Shown one piece after another: positions 44,711 through 52,534 of a stretch of DNA of 64,000 bases (position 1 is its first letter; the number at the start of each line of letters is the position of its first letter). The position numbers were made by a program, and so were the translations under genes. The stretch comes from Paeniroseomonas aquatica (GTDB taxonomy: Bacteria; Pseudomonadota; Alphaproteobacteria; Acetobacterales; Acetobacteraceae): positions 62,001 to 126,000 of the forward strand of contig NZ_JAUFPN010000206.1 in assembly GCF_030409335.1 (NCBI RefSeq). Reading direction: 5' to 3'. Under the pieces are notes generated by a model. That model did not search any database. It was not told where the DNA came from and saw only the letters and a program-made list of their open reading frames with translations.

Positions 44711-45064
44711 ATGAAACGCGCCCTGCTCGCCCTTCTCCTCGCGCTGCCGGTCCTCGCCGCGCCGTTGGCGCTGGCCCCGGCCGCCCGGGCGGACGACGAC
44801 CACGAGCGTGCCCGCGCCGCCGTGCTGGCCGGCGAGATCCGTCCCCTGACCGCGCTGCTGGCCGAGGTCGAGCGGCGCTTCATGGGCCAGGTGGTCGATA
44901 CCGAGCTGGACCGCGAGGATGGCCGCTGGGTCTATGAATTCAAGCTGCTGCCGCCCTCCGGCCGGATCTACGAGGTGGAGCTGGATGCCGCGACCGGCGC
45001 CGTCCGCCGCACCAAGGGGCCGGTGCAGGAACGGTCCCCAGGTCAGCCCCCGGCCTCGCGCTGA
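44711..45064 (+). CDS. PepSY-domain periplasmic protein
   Basis: 117 residues. A signal peptide (LLALLLALPVLAAPLALAPAARA, ending ARADDD) exports a small PepSY domain: VLAGEIRPLTALLAEVERRFMGQVVDTELDREDGRWVYEFKLL followed by YEVELDAATGAVRRTKG, the typical 'Y-E-v-e-l-D-a-x-T-G-x-v' end. PepSY proteins encoded next to two-component systems are common in alphaproteobacteria and may sense or inhibit envelope proteases or the kinase. The stop shares one base with the regulator start (TGATG), and the gene begins 24 bases after the operator, so it is the first gene of the regulated operon. Confidence 0.88.
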   Translation: MKRALLALLLALPVLAAPLALAPAARADDDHERARAAVLAGEIRPLTALLAEVERRFMGQVVDTELDREDGRWVYEFKLLPPSGRIYEVELDAATGAVRRTKGPVQERSPGQPPASR

Positions 45065-45723
45065 TGCGCGTGCTGGTCGCCGAGGACAGCGTGGAACTGG
45101 CCGCCCAGCTCCGCGACGCCCTGGCCGCGGCGCATTTCGCGGTGGACGTCGCCCCGGATGGCGAGGAAGCCCAATTCCTCGGCGAGACCGAGCCCTACGA
45201 CGCGGTGGTGCTCGACCTTGGCCTGCCCCGGCTCGATGGCCTGTCGGTGCTGCGGCGCTGGCGGGCGGCCGGGCGGGGCATGCCGGTGCTGATCCTGACG
45301 GCGCGCGACAGCTGGACCGAAAAGGTGGCCGGCCTCGATGCCGGGGCCGATGACTACCTCGCCAAGCCCTTCGCCATGGCGGAGCTGCTGGCCCGGCTGC
45401 GGGCGCTGGTCCGCCGCGCCCACGGCCGCGCCCAGGCCGAGATCGCGGTCGGCGACCTCCACATCGACCCTGCCGCCGGCAGCGTCGCGCTGCGCGGCAT
45501 GCCGGTGCGGCTGACTGCGCTGGAATTCCGCCTGCTGGCCTATCTCGCCCATCGGCCGGGCGAGCTGGTCTCGAAGACCGTGCTGACCGAGCACCTGTAT
45601 GCCCAGGACTTCGACCGCGATTCCAACACGCTCGAGGTGGTGATCGGCCGGCTGCGGCGGAAGCTGGATGCGGCGCTGATCGAGACCGTGCGGGGCCAGG
45701 GCTACCGGCTGGTCGCGGGCTGA
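45064..45723 (+). CDS. Response regulator, OmpR/PhoP family
   Basis: 219 residues. Receiver domain: MRVLVAEDSVELAAQLRDAL, phospho-acceptor Asp51 in YDAVVLDLGLPRLDGL, LILTARDSWTEKVAGLDAGADDYLAKPFAMAELLARLRAL. A linker leads to the winged-helix output domain (LTALEFRLLAYLAHRPGELVSKTVL, with the recognition helix and wing SNTLEVVIGRLRRKLD and GQGYRLV). It is overlapped by one base with the PepSY gene, and the kinase ATG follows its stop directly. It probably binds the four-half-site operator at 44649-44687. The domain order is that of QseB/PhoP/OmpR regulators. Confidence 0.95.
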   Translation: MRVLVAEDSVELAAQLRDALAAAHFAVDVAPDGEEAQFLGETEPYDAVVLDLGLPRLDGLSVLRRWRAAGRGMPVLILTARDSWTEKVAGLDAGADDYLAKPFAMAELLARLRALVRRAHGRAQAEIAVGDLHIDPAAGSVALRGMPVRLTALEFRLLAYLAHRPGELVSKTVLTEHLYAQDFDRDSNTLEVVIGRLRRKLDAALIETVRGQGYRLVAG

Positions 45724-47058
45724 ATGCTGTTCCGCTCGCTGACGCTGCGCCTTGGGGTCCTGTCGGCGGTCTGGGTGGCGCTCGGGCTGACCCTGGCCGG
45801 CTGGCTGGTGCTCGGCATCGCCACCGAACAGGTGCGGCGCAGCTTCGACAGCCGGGTCACCACCCTGCTCGATACCGTCGCCGGCGCCGCGGTGCTGGGC
45901 CCGGACGGCAGGCCACGCCTGGAGCGTGCGGTCTCGGAGCCGAATTTCGGCCAGCCCTTCTCCGGCATCTACTGGCAGGTCGCCACGCCGGCCGGGGCCC
46001 GCGCCGGCTCCCGCTCGCTCTGGGATGCGGTGCTGCCCGGGTACGACCGGGCCGAGGGGCCCGGCCCGCGGCTGCGCGACGCGCCCGGCCCGCGCGGCGA
46101 GCGGCTGCGGCTGGCCGAGCGCGAGGTGGTCCTGCCGGACAGCCCCGCCCCGTTGCTGGTCCAGGTGGCGGTCGCCCGTGGCGCGATGGATGGCGAGGTG
46201 CGGCGCCTCCGCCTGCTGCTCGCCGTCGCCTTCGGCGTGCTCGGCATCGGCCTGGTGGCCGGGGTGGCCGGGCAGGTGGTCTGGGGCCTGCGCCCCCTGC
46301 GCCGGGCCCGCGACGCCCTGGCCGAGGTCCGCGCCGGAAACCGCGCCCGGCTCGCCGCCGTCGCCATGCCGAGCGAGATCGCGCCGCTGCTGGAGGAGAT
46401 CGATGCGCTGATTGAGCAGAACCGCGCCACGGTCGAGCGGGCACGGGCGCATGTCGGCAACCTCGCCCACGCGCTGAAGACCCCGATCGCCATCCAGCGC
46501 GGCGCGCTGGACACCGCCCCGCCCGACCTGCCGACGGCGCTGGCGCAGAACCGGGCCATGGAGCGGCTGGTCCAGCATCACCTGACCCGCGCCCGGGCCG
46601 CCGCCATGGCCGGTGCCGCCGCGGCGGAATCGGTGCCGCATGCGGTGGGGGAGGAGCTGGCCCGGGTTCTGCGCCGGCTGTTCCAGGACCGCGGCATCTC
46701 TATCACCGTCGAAGGCGACCGCCGGGTGCGGGTCCGCGTGGACCAGCAGGACCTGACCGAGATGCTGGGCAACCTGATGGAGAATGCCTGCAAATGGGCC
46801 GGCAGCACGGTGACGCTTGAGGTCGCGCGGGAGGCGGCGGAGGTCGTCGTCGCCATCGCCGACGACGGTCCCGGCCTCACCGGGCAGCAGCGCGCCATGG
46901 CCCTGGCCCGGGGCGTCCGGCTGGACGAGGCGGCGCCGGGCAGCGGGCTCGGCCTCGCCATCGTCGCCGATCTCGCGGCGCTCTACGGCGGCTCCCTGAC
47001 GCTGGAGCCGGCAAGCCTGAGCGGCCTGCGCGCCGTGCTGCGCCTGCCGGGTCGCTGA
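45724..47058 (+). CDS. Sensor histidine kinase
   Basis: 444 residues, with its ATG immediately after the regulator stop. Two transmembrane helices (residues about 9-33 and 163-189) bracket a periplasmic sensor domain of roughly 130 residues that is Pro/Gly/Arg rich. A HAMP-like linker follows, then the DHp helix HVGNLAHALKTPIAIQRG (His249) and the ATP-binding domain with NLMENACKWAG (N box), IADDGPGLTG (G1) and GSGLGLAIVADLAALYGGSL (G2). The NLAHALKTP form of the H-box is typical of PhoQ-type kinases. The signal sensed is unknown. It converges on the homospermidine synthase gene with a six-base gap. Confidence 0.93.
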   Translation: MLFRSLTLRLGVLSAVWVALGLTLAGWLVLGIATEQVRRSFDSRVTTLLDTVAGAAVLGPDGRPRLERAVSEPNFGQPFSGIYWQVATPAGARAGSRSLWDAVLPGYDRAEGPGPRLRDAPGPRGERLRLAEREVVLPDSPAPLLVQVAVARGAMDGEVRRLRLLLAVAFGVLGIGLVAGVAGQVVWGLRPLRRARDALAEVRAGNRARLAAVAMPSEIAPLLEEIDALIEQNRATVERARAHVGNLAHALKTPIAIQRGALDTAPPDLPTALAQNRAMERLVQHHLTRARAAAMAGAAAAESVPHAVGEELARVLRRLFQDRGISITVEGDRRVRVRVDQQDLTEMLGNLMENACKWAGSTVTLEVAREAAEVVVAIADDGPGLTGQQRAMALARGVRLDEAAPGSGLGLAIVADLAALYGGSLTLEPASLSGLRAVLRLPGR

Positions 47059-47064
47059 ACGCCG

Positions 47065-48468
47065 CTACACCACCCGGAAATTCTGGAACTGCCAGGGGTC
47101 GTCGGTTGCCAGATCCTCGGCGAAGAGCTGCGCCCGGTCCTGCAGCGGGGTCCAGCCGGAATATTCGCCGACGACCTCGCCGAGGTAGGGCCGCATGATC
47201 TCGAGGCAGCGAGCATGGTCCAGCTCATCCGCCTCGACCACGCCGGCGCGCGGATTCTCCAAGGCCCAGACCATCCCGGCCAGCACCGCCGCCGTCACCT
47301 GCAGCGAGGTGGCGTTGTTGTGCGGCGCCAGCGCCCGGGCTTCGTCGATGCCGAGGCGCGAGCCGAACCAATAGGCGCCCCTGGCATGGCCCATCAGCAG
47401 CACGCCGAGCTCATCCATGCCGCCGGTGATCTCCGCCATCATCAGCCGCTGGCGCGGCAGCATCGCCCAGTTCTTGCCCGCCAGCTCGTGCACCGAGAGC
47501 ACCGCACCGTCGCAGGGGTGGTAGGCGTAATGCGCGGTCGGCCGGTAGGCCACGGCACCCGCCGCGTCGCGCACGGTGTAGTAGTCGGCGATCGAGATCG
47601 ACTCGTTGTGGGTGATGAGGAAGCCGTGGAAGGGCCCCTCCAGCGGGGTCCAGGACCGCACCTTGGTGGAGGCGCCCGGCCGCAGCAGATAGATCGCCGC
47701 ATCGCCGCCGAATTCATGGCGCCGACCATCGGCCGGCAGCGCCCGCTCATGCGTGCCCCAGCCGAGCTCGGCCGGCTGGCAGCCCTCGCCGACGAAGCCG
47801 TCGATCGACCAGGTATTGACGAATTCGCCGACCTGCTTCGGGCGGTCCGCCACCTGGGTGTCGCGCTCGGCGATATGGATCACCTTGACGCGGAGCCGCT
47901 GCGCCAGGGCCGCCCAATCCTCGCGGCTGCCGGGCGCGGCCGTGGCGACGCCGGTATCCCGCGCGATGTTCAGCAGCGCCTCCTTGACCAGATGCGAGAC
48001 CAGGCCCGGATTGGCGCCATGCGTCATCACCGCGGTCGGTCCGCTGCCGGCCTTCAGCGCCAGGGCGCTCTCGCGCAGCGCGTAGTTGGATCGTTGCGAC
48101 GGGCTCAGCGCCGGGTCGGTATAGCCGCCGGCCCAGGGCTCCACGCAGGTATCGAGGTAGAGCGCGCCCAGGTCCTGGGCCAGCGCCACCAGCGCGACCG
48201 AGGAGACGTCCACCGACAGGTTCAGCAGGAAATCGCCCGGCGCCAGCAGCGGCGTCAGCACGTCGCGGTAATTGTCCCGCGTCAGCGCCTGCTGCACGAA
48301 GCGCACGCCGTATTCGGCGGCGACCTCGGCCCCGCGCGGCTCGGCGGTGACGATGGTGATCCGCTCCCGCGGCATGCCGATATGGCGCAGGATCAGCGGC
48401 AGGACCCCCTGGCCGATGCTGCCGAAGCCGAGCATGACCAACCGGCCGGAGAATTGCGCATGAATCAT
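47065..48468 (-). CDS. Homospermidine synthase
   Basis: 467 residues from ATG 48468, with GGAAGGA upstream. Bacterial homospermidine synthases start with a Rossmann fold, here FSGRLVMLGFGSIGQGVLPLILRH. Other matches: the TAEPRGAEVAAEYGVRFVQQALTRDNY stretch, FLLNLSVDVSSVALV, YLDTCVEPWAGGYTD, AVMTHGANPGLVSHLVKEALL and GGMDELGVLLMGHARGAYWFGSRL. The enzyme uses NAD+ to join two putrescines into sym-homospermidine with loss of ammonia. It lies downstream of ornithine decarboxylase and agmatinase on the same strand, with 70 bases between it and the decarboxylase gene, so all three form a putrescine-to-homospermidine route. Confidence 0.93.
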   Translation of the reverse strand: MIHAQFSGRLVMLGFGSIGQGVLPLILRHIGMPRERITIVTAEPRGAEVAAEYGVRFVQQALTRDNYRDVLTPLLAPGDFLLNLSVDVSSVALVALAQDLGALYLDTCVEPWAGGYTDPALSPSQRSNYALRESALALKAGSGPTAVMTHGANPGLVSHLVKEALLNIARDTGVATAAPGSREDWAALAQRLRVKVIHIAERDTQVADRPKQVGEFVNTWSIDGFVGEGCQPAELGWGTHERALPADGRRHEFGGDAAIYLLRPGASTKVRSWTPLEGPFHGFLITHNESISIADYYTVRDAAGAVAYRPTAHYAYHPCDGAVLSVHELAGKNWAMLPRQRLMMAEITGGMDELGVLLMGHARGAYWFGSRLGIDEARALAPHNNATSLQVTAAVLAGMVWALENPRAGVVEADELDHARCLEIMRPYLGEVVGEYSGWTPLQDRAQLFAEDLATDDPWQFQNFRVV

Positions 48469-48538
48469 CGGTGGGTCCTTCCCAGCATGGCGGCCGGCCC
48501 CGGCAAGGGACCGGCCGCCATGAATTGCGGCAGCCGCG

Positions 48539-49768
48539 TCAGGCGGCCAGTGACACTTCGGCGGCGGCCGGCTCGAGCATCGGCCGGTCCCGCACCTCGA
48601 CCAGCCGCGCCCGGTCGAAGCCGTTGAAGGCGGTCCGCAGGCAGGCGCCATAGGCGCCGAGCTGGCCGAGCTCGATCCAGTCGCCCTCGGAGACGTCCTC
48701 GGGCAGCCAGAAGGGGCCGGCCATGCGGTCGGCGCTGTCGCAGGTCGGGCCGAACAGCACGAAGCCCGCTTCGGTGGTGGCCGGTGGCTTACCCTCCGGA
48801 CGGATCAGCCGCACCGGGAAGGTGAAGCCCGGCGCACCGGCATCCGACAGCGCGCCGTAGACGCCGTCGTTGACGAAGAGTTCCTGGCCCCGCCGGCCCT
48901 GCACCTGCACCACCACCGAGCCGCCGGCGGCGACCAGCGCCCGGCCCGGCTCGGCCCAGAGCACCGCCCCGGGCAGCGCCAGCGCCTCGAACCCCGCCTC
49001 GATCTCGGCGAAGAAGGCGCCGAGCGGCGGCGGCTCGATCCCGGGATAGGCGACCGGGAAGCCGCCGCCGACGTCGATGACATCGACCGCAACGCCCGCC
49101 TCGCGGATCACCTCGCCGGCCAGCGCCAGCGCCTGGCGCCAGGCCAGCGGGTCCAGCATCTGCGAGCCGACGTGGAAGCAGAGGCCGAGCCGGGCGGCGG
49201 AGGGCCGCGCCGCCCGCAGCAGCGCCGCCGCCGCCTCCGGCGTCGCGCCGAACTTGCCGGAGAGGTCGTGCATCGCCGTGCCCTTGGGCAGCGCCAGCCG
49301 CACGAAAAGCCCGAGGCCGTCGGTCGCGGCGGCACCGGTCTCGGTCCGGATCTTCGCCAGCTCCTCGGCGCTGTCGAGCACGAAGTCGCGCACCCCATGC
49401 TCGCCCCAGGCGGCGCGGATCGCGCCACGGGCCTTCACCGGGTGCATGAAGTGGATGCCGGCCTCGGGGAACATCGCCCGCACCAGCGCCACCTCCGCCG
49501 CCGAAGCGCAGTCGAAGTGCTGCACGCCGCCCTCCCAGACCGCGCGCAGCACGGCGGGTTCCGGATTGCACTTCACCGCATAGAGCGTCTCGCCCGGGAA
49601 GCCGGCGACGAAGCCGGCCGCCGCCGCGGCGATGGTGGCCGGGCGCAGGCAATGCATCGGCTCCTCCGGCCGCTCGACCGCGACCAGGGCATCCACCGAA
49701 GGCAGCACGGCGTCGTCGAAGCGGCGGCGCAGCGGGGTCACCGCCGCACGGGTGCGGAGCAGGCTCAT
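48539..49768 (-). CDS. Ornithine decarboxylase-type PLP enzyme (fold III)
   Basis: 409 residues from ATG 49768 with GAGG eight bases upstream. Alanine-racemase-like fold: the PLP lysine is Lys66 in TLYAVKCNPEP. Then FDCASAAEVALVRAMFPEAGIHFMHPVKARGAI, LCFHVGSQM, VIDVGGGFPVAYPGIEP, WAEPGRALVA and GPTCDSADRM (the catalytic Cys-Asp). This is the eukaryotic-like ODC family used by alphaproteobacteria for putrescine from ornithine; a few relatives use lysine or carboxynorspermidine, but the 409-residue length and CDSAD motif favour ornithine. It has a 343-base leader with a leader peptide and switching RNA helices (separate entries), so it is probably controlled by ornithine or polyamine levels. 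Confidence 0.92.
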   Translation of the reverse strand: MSLLRTRAAVTPLRRRFDDAVLPSVDALVAVERPEEPMHCLRPATIAAAAAGFVAGFPGETLYAVKCNPEPAVLRAVWEGGVQHFDCASAAEVALVRAMFPEAGIHFMHPVKARGAIRAAWGEHGVRDFVLDSAEELAKIRTETGAAATDGLGLFVRLALPKGTAMHDLSGKFGATPEAAAALLRAARPSAARLGLCFHVGSQMLDPLAWRQALALAGEVIREAGVAVDVIDVGGGFPVAYPGIEPPPLGAFFAEIEAGFEALALPGAVLWAEPGRALVAAGGSVVVQVQGRRGQELFVNDGVYGALSDAGAPGFTFPVRLIRPEGKPPATTEAGFVLFGPTCDSADRMAGPFWLPEDVSEGDWIELGQLGAYGACLRTAFNGFDRARLVEVRDRPMLEPAAAEVSLAA

Positions 49769-49776
49769 GGCAATAT

Positions 49777-49851
49777 CCTCAGGGCATCGCAGGCGGGCAG
49801 GGAAGGGGAGACGGCGGACCGTCTCAGGCGATGCGGTCAGGTCTTCGCATC
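49777..49851 (-). promoter_or_regulatory. Leader RNA with mutually exclusive helices upstream of ornithine decarboxylase
   Basis: In the transcript, segment A GATGCG (49851-49846) pairs with segment B CGCATC (49835-49830), inside the leader peptide. A second perfect hairpin GAGACGG-TCCG-CCGTCTC (49825-49808) begins within the leader-peptide stop codon. Segment B, as GCATCGC (49834-49828), is also a perfect 7-base complement of segment D GCGATGC (49790-49784), which lies three bases before the Shine-Dalgarno GAGG (49780-49777). A:B and B:D cannot form together. A ribosome stalled near the leader stop would cover B and leave D free. This resembles attenuation. An alphaproteobacterial speF motif upstream of such genes is known; identity with it is unproven. 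Confidence 0.6.
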
Positions 49852-49874
49852 ACCGACAGGCGTTCGAGCAACAT
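49824..49874 (-). CDS. Leader peptide of the ornithine decarboxylase gene (16 residues)
   Basis: The ORF reads MLLERLSVMRRPDRIA and stop. It has an ATG at 49874 with AAGGGA seven bases upstream. Its stop codon TGA overlaps the start of the GAGACGG/CCGTCTC hairpin, and its last codons form one arm of an alternative pair with the ornithine decarboxylase ribosome-binding region. The cluster RRPDRIA near the stop is basic and could act in the ribosome exit tunnel, as with the ornithine-sensing SpeFL peptide of enterobacteria. No homology search was possible; the call rests on position, ribosome-binding site and structure. Confidence 0.55.
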   Translation of the reverse strand: MLLERLSVMRRPDRIA

Positions 49875-50111
49875 AGGCAGATCCCTTGCGACCCCGGCCT
49901 CACGACCGGCATGGACGAAAAGGACGCGTCCCGTCGTTGCTGTGCCCCTTCACGGCAGGGCTCGCGGCACGTGCGATAGCGCCAGTGGCAGGCCTCGGCC
50001 AACCACGGCAGGATAAATAGTGCCTCCTGGCCCGGATTGCCATGTTTTTTTGCCGGGGCTCGGGCGATCCACCGGCATGGCCGCCTGAAACCCGGCAGTG
50101 TTGCAGGAAAG
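49875..50111 (-). promoter_or_regulatory. 5' part of the ornithine decarboxylase leader and candidate promoter
   Basis: This stretch lies between agmatinase and the leader peptide and has no gene I can support. A weak promoter candidate on the minus strand is TATTTA (50019-50014) with TGGCAA 17 bases upstream; the A/T-rich hexamer stands out in GC-rich sequence. It would give a leader of about 235 bases. An AGGAGG at 50028-50023 has no standard start codon at proper spacing (a CTG at 11 bases is possible). A seven-T run (50045-50051) on the plus strand does not follow a plus-strand gene. Confidence 0.35.
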
Positions 50112-51008
50112 TTACCGGTCCAAGGCCTGCAAGGCCAGATATTCCCAGGCCAGCGTCGCCGCCGCCAGGGCGGTGATCTCGGCGACGTCATGGGCCGGCG
50201 AGACCTCGACGATATCCATGCCGCGGAAATCCACCGCCGCCAGGCGCCGCAGCAGGCCCTGCGCCTGCCAGCTCGCCAGCCCGCCGATCTCCGGCGTGCC
50301 GGTGCCCGGGGCGAAGGCGGGGTCCAGGCAGTCGATGTCGAAGGAGAGATAGGCGGGCGCATCGCCCAGGACGCCGCGCACCCGCTCGGCCAGCGCCGCC
50401 GGCCGGAGCTCCTGGGCCTGCTGCCCGGTCACGATGGTGACGCCCTGGCCGATGGTCCAATCCCAGGTCGCGCAGTCGACCGGCGAGCGGATGCCGATCT
50501 GGATCATCCGCCGGGGGTCGACCAAGCCCTCGTTGATGGCGTGGTAGAAGGGCGAGCCATGGGCGAAGGCCTGGCCGAAGTTGTCCGCCCAGGTGTCCAC
50601 ATGCGCATCGCAATGCAGCAGGCCGAGCGGCCCGCCGAGGCGCTTCGACAGCGCCCGCAGCAGCGCCAGGGTGATGCCATGCTCGCCGCCCAGCGCCACC
50701 AGGTGCCGGCATTGCGCGGCCTGTTGTTCGATCAACGCCAGGCTCGCCGGGATATCCCCTAGCGCGATGGCGAAATCGCCGATGTCGGCGATGTCGAGGT
50801 CACGCGGGTCCACCCAGTGTTCCGGATGCACGCCGTCGACGAGCATGCGGCTGGCCCGGCGGATCGCCGCCGGGCCGTCGCGCGTGCCAGCGCGGTTGGT
50901 GGTGCCGATATCGAGCGGCACCCCCGCGACGACATAACCGGCCCCCGGGTCCTGCCGCCCGATCCCGAGGAAGCCCGGCGGCGTGGCGAAGGTCGGGGTG
51001 CCGGCCAT
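50112..51008 (-). CDS. Agmatinase (ureohydrolase family)
   Basis: 298 residues. All manganese ligands of the arginase/agmatinase fold are visible: His110 in ALGGEHGITL, Asp134, His136 and Asp138 in LLHCDAHVDTW, and Asp224 and Asp226 in SFDIDCLDPAFAPGTGTPEIGG. GVPLDIGTTNRAGTRDGPAAIR near the N-terminus is typical of agmatinases. The enzyme converts agmatine to putrescine and urea. The gene precedes ornithine decarboxylase and homospermidine synthase on the same strand, which strongly supports a polyamine role over formimidoglutamase or guanidinobutyrase. It lies five bases after the NIPSNAP gene, so those two are co-transcribed. Confidence 0.92.
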   Translation of the reverse strand: MAGTPTFATPPGFLGIGRQDPGAGYVVAGVPLDIGTTNRAGTRDGPAAIRRASRMLVDGVHPEHWVDPRDLDIADIGDFAIALGDIPASLALIEQQAAQCRHLVALGGEHGITLALLRALSKRLGGPLGLLHCDAHVDTWADNFGQAFAHGSPFYHAINEGLVDPRRMIQIGIRSPVDCATWDWTIGQGVTIVTGQQAQELRPAALAERVRGVLGDAPAYLSFDIDCLDPAFAPGTGTPEIGGLASWQAQGLLRRLAAVDFRGMDIVEVSPAHDVAEITALAAATLAWEYLALQALDR

Positions 51009-51013
51009 GCGCG

Positions 51014-51340
51014 CTATTTCACCGAGGAGAAGCTGGTCGGCGTCAGGAAGGAGTTCTCAACCACGGCGACGATCTGGCCGTCCTTCTCGGTTTCGGCCCG
51101 GGCCGCCAGCCATTCGGGATCGGTGCCGAAGGCGGTCCACTTCGTCTCGCGGTCGGCGAGGCTGTCCCAGGCGAGCAGGTAGTACAGGTCCTGGTTCGAG
51201 GAGCCCACCAGCACGGTCCAGAAGCCGGCCTGCTTGATGCCGTGCTTCTCCCAGAGCTTCAAGGTGATGGTGTCGAAGCGCTTCAGCAACGCCGGCAGGC
51301 GGCCGGGCAGGCAGTGGTAGACGCGGAGTTCGTAGATCAT
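51014..51340 (-). CDS. NIPSNAP family protein
   Basis: 108 residues, the usual size of bacterial NIPSNAP proteins (a single dimeric alpha/beta-barrel domain). It begins MIYELRVYHCLPGRLPALLKRFDTITLKLWEKHGIKQAGFWTVLVGSSNQDLYYLLAWDSLADRE, a near-complete family pattern, and ends with VENSFLTPT. Function is unknown in bacteria; some members take part in degradation of aromatic or amide compounds. GGGAGGG precedes the ATG. It is the first gene of the agmatinase transcript and is divergent from the UGSC-type pair across 89 bases. Confidence 0.9.
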   Translation of the reverse strand: MIYELRVYHCLPGRLPALLKRFDTITLKLWEKHGIKQAGFWTVLVGSSNQDLYYLLAWDSLADRETKWTAFGTDPEWLAARAETEKDGQIVAVVENSFLTPTSFSSVK

Positions 51341-51429
51341 CCTTGGGTCCCTCCCTTTGGGCCGGGGGATGCTAACCCGGGCTGGCGGCGGGCCATAGGG
51401 GCGGTATGCTGCGGCGAGGGAGAACGTCC

Positions 51430-52521
51430 ATGTCGATCACGACCGCCGTCGAGGCTGGCACCGACCTCATTGAGTATTACTTCGCCCAGGGCTGGACCGA
51501 CGGCCTGCCCGTGGTGCCGCCGACGCCGGCCAAGGTGGAGGCCTTCGTCGCGGCGCTGGGTGGCGAGCCTGACCATGTCGAGTGCAAGGTCGCCCCGCGC
51601 TGGGGCCTGCTGACGCGGGAGGTGCTGGCGATCAACGCTGTCATGGCCGGCTGCCTGCCCGCCTATGCCCCGGTGCTGCGGGCGGCGATGCTGGCGCTCA
51701 CCGACCCGGCCTTCAACCTCAACGGCGTGCAGGCGACGACGCACATGGCGGCGCCGCTAGTCATCGTGAACGGCCCCATGGCGCGCGAGATCGGCATGAA
51801 CGGCGGCGCCAATGCCTTCGGCCCGGGCAACCGCGCCAATGCGACCATCGGCCGCGCCATCCGGCTGATGCTGCTGAACGTCGGCGGCGCGCATCCGCCG
51901 GACCTCGACAAATGCACCCTTGGCAACCCGGCCAAGTACAGCTTCGCCATCTGCGAGAACGAGGCCCACAGCCCGCTCGCGCCCTACCACGTGGAACACG
52001 GCTACCGGCCCGAGGACAGCACGGTCTTCGCCATGGCGGCCGAGGCGCCGCACAGCGTGACGGACCATCAGTGCAACGACCCCGAGGGCATCCTCGACAC
52101 CATCTGCTCGGCGATGAGCACCATCGCCTCGAACAACGCGGTGCTGTCGGGCCATTGCGCGGTGGCGCTGGGGTTGGAGCATGCCCGCAGCATCGCCAAG
52201 GCAGGCTGGACCCGGCACGACATCCGCCACTACCTCTGGATGCACAGCGGCAATGCCTTCCGGCAGATCACCCGGGACCATCGCTACGGCGCGGTCTACA
52301 ATCGCAACCTGCCGAAATGGTACAAGCGGGACCCGGACAGCCGCATCCCCATCGTGCCCAGCCCGGACAACGTCCATCTCTTCGTGGTGGGCGGCGATGC
52401 CGGCCGGTTCTCCGCCTTCATCCCCGGCTGGGGCCATATGAACATGCCGGTGCTGCGGCCGGTCGAGGCCGGCGTCGCCGCCGCCGGGTCGGACTGCATC
52501 GGCGGCGTCTGCGCCATCTGA
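51430..52521 (+). CDS. Partner protein of UGSC family (uncharacterised)
   Basis: 363 residues from ATG 51430 with GAGGGAGA upstream; an upstream in-frame ATG at 51406 lies inside a -10-like TATGCT (51405-51410), so it is not used. The sequence is rich in conserved-looking stretches: ECKVAPRWGLLTREVLAINAVMAGCLPAYAPVLRAAMLAL, PLVIVNGPMAREIGMNGGANAFGPGNRANATIGRAIRL and a C-terminal CIGGVC (C-x4-C). It has no signal peptide or transmembrane segment. I recognise it as the neighbour usually found before UGSC-type genes, without assigned biochemistry. The C-terminal cysteine pair suggests redox interaction with the next gene's product. Confidence 0.65.
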   Translation: MSITTAVEAGTDLIEYYFAQGWTDGLPVVPPTPAKVEAFVAALGGEPDHVECKVAPRWGLLTREVLAINAVMAGCLPAYAPVLRAAMLALTDPAFNLNGVQATTHMAAPLVIVNGPMAREIGMNGGANAFGPGNRANATIGRAIRLMLLNVGGAHPPDLDKCTLGNPAKYSFAICENEAHSPLAPYHVEHGYRPEDSTVFAMAAEAPHSVTDHQCNDPEGILDTICSAMSTIASNNAVLSGHCAVALGLEHARSIAKAGWTRHDIRHYLWMHSGNAFRQITRDHRYGAVYNRNLPKWYKRDPDSRIPIVPSPDNVHLFVVGGDAGRFSAFIPGWGHMNMPVLRPVEAGVAAAGSDCIGGVCAI

Positions 52522-52534
52522 GGGAGGACCAACC

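Noticed and set aside
50041-50111. Terminator for agmatinase near the seven-T run
   Set aside because: The T run is on the plus strand, so it would appear as A's in the agmatinase transcript. A GC-rich stem exists but no U-tract follows it in the right direction.
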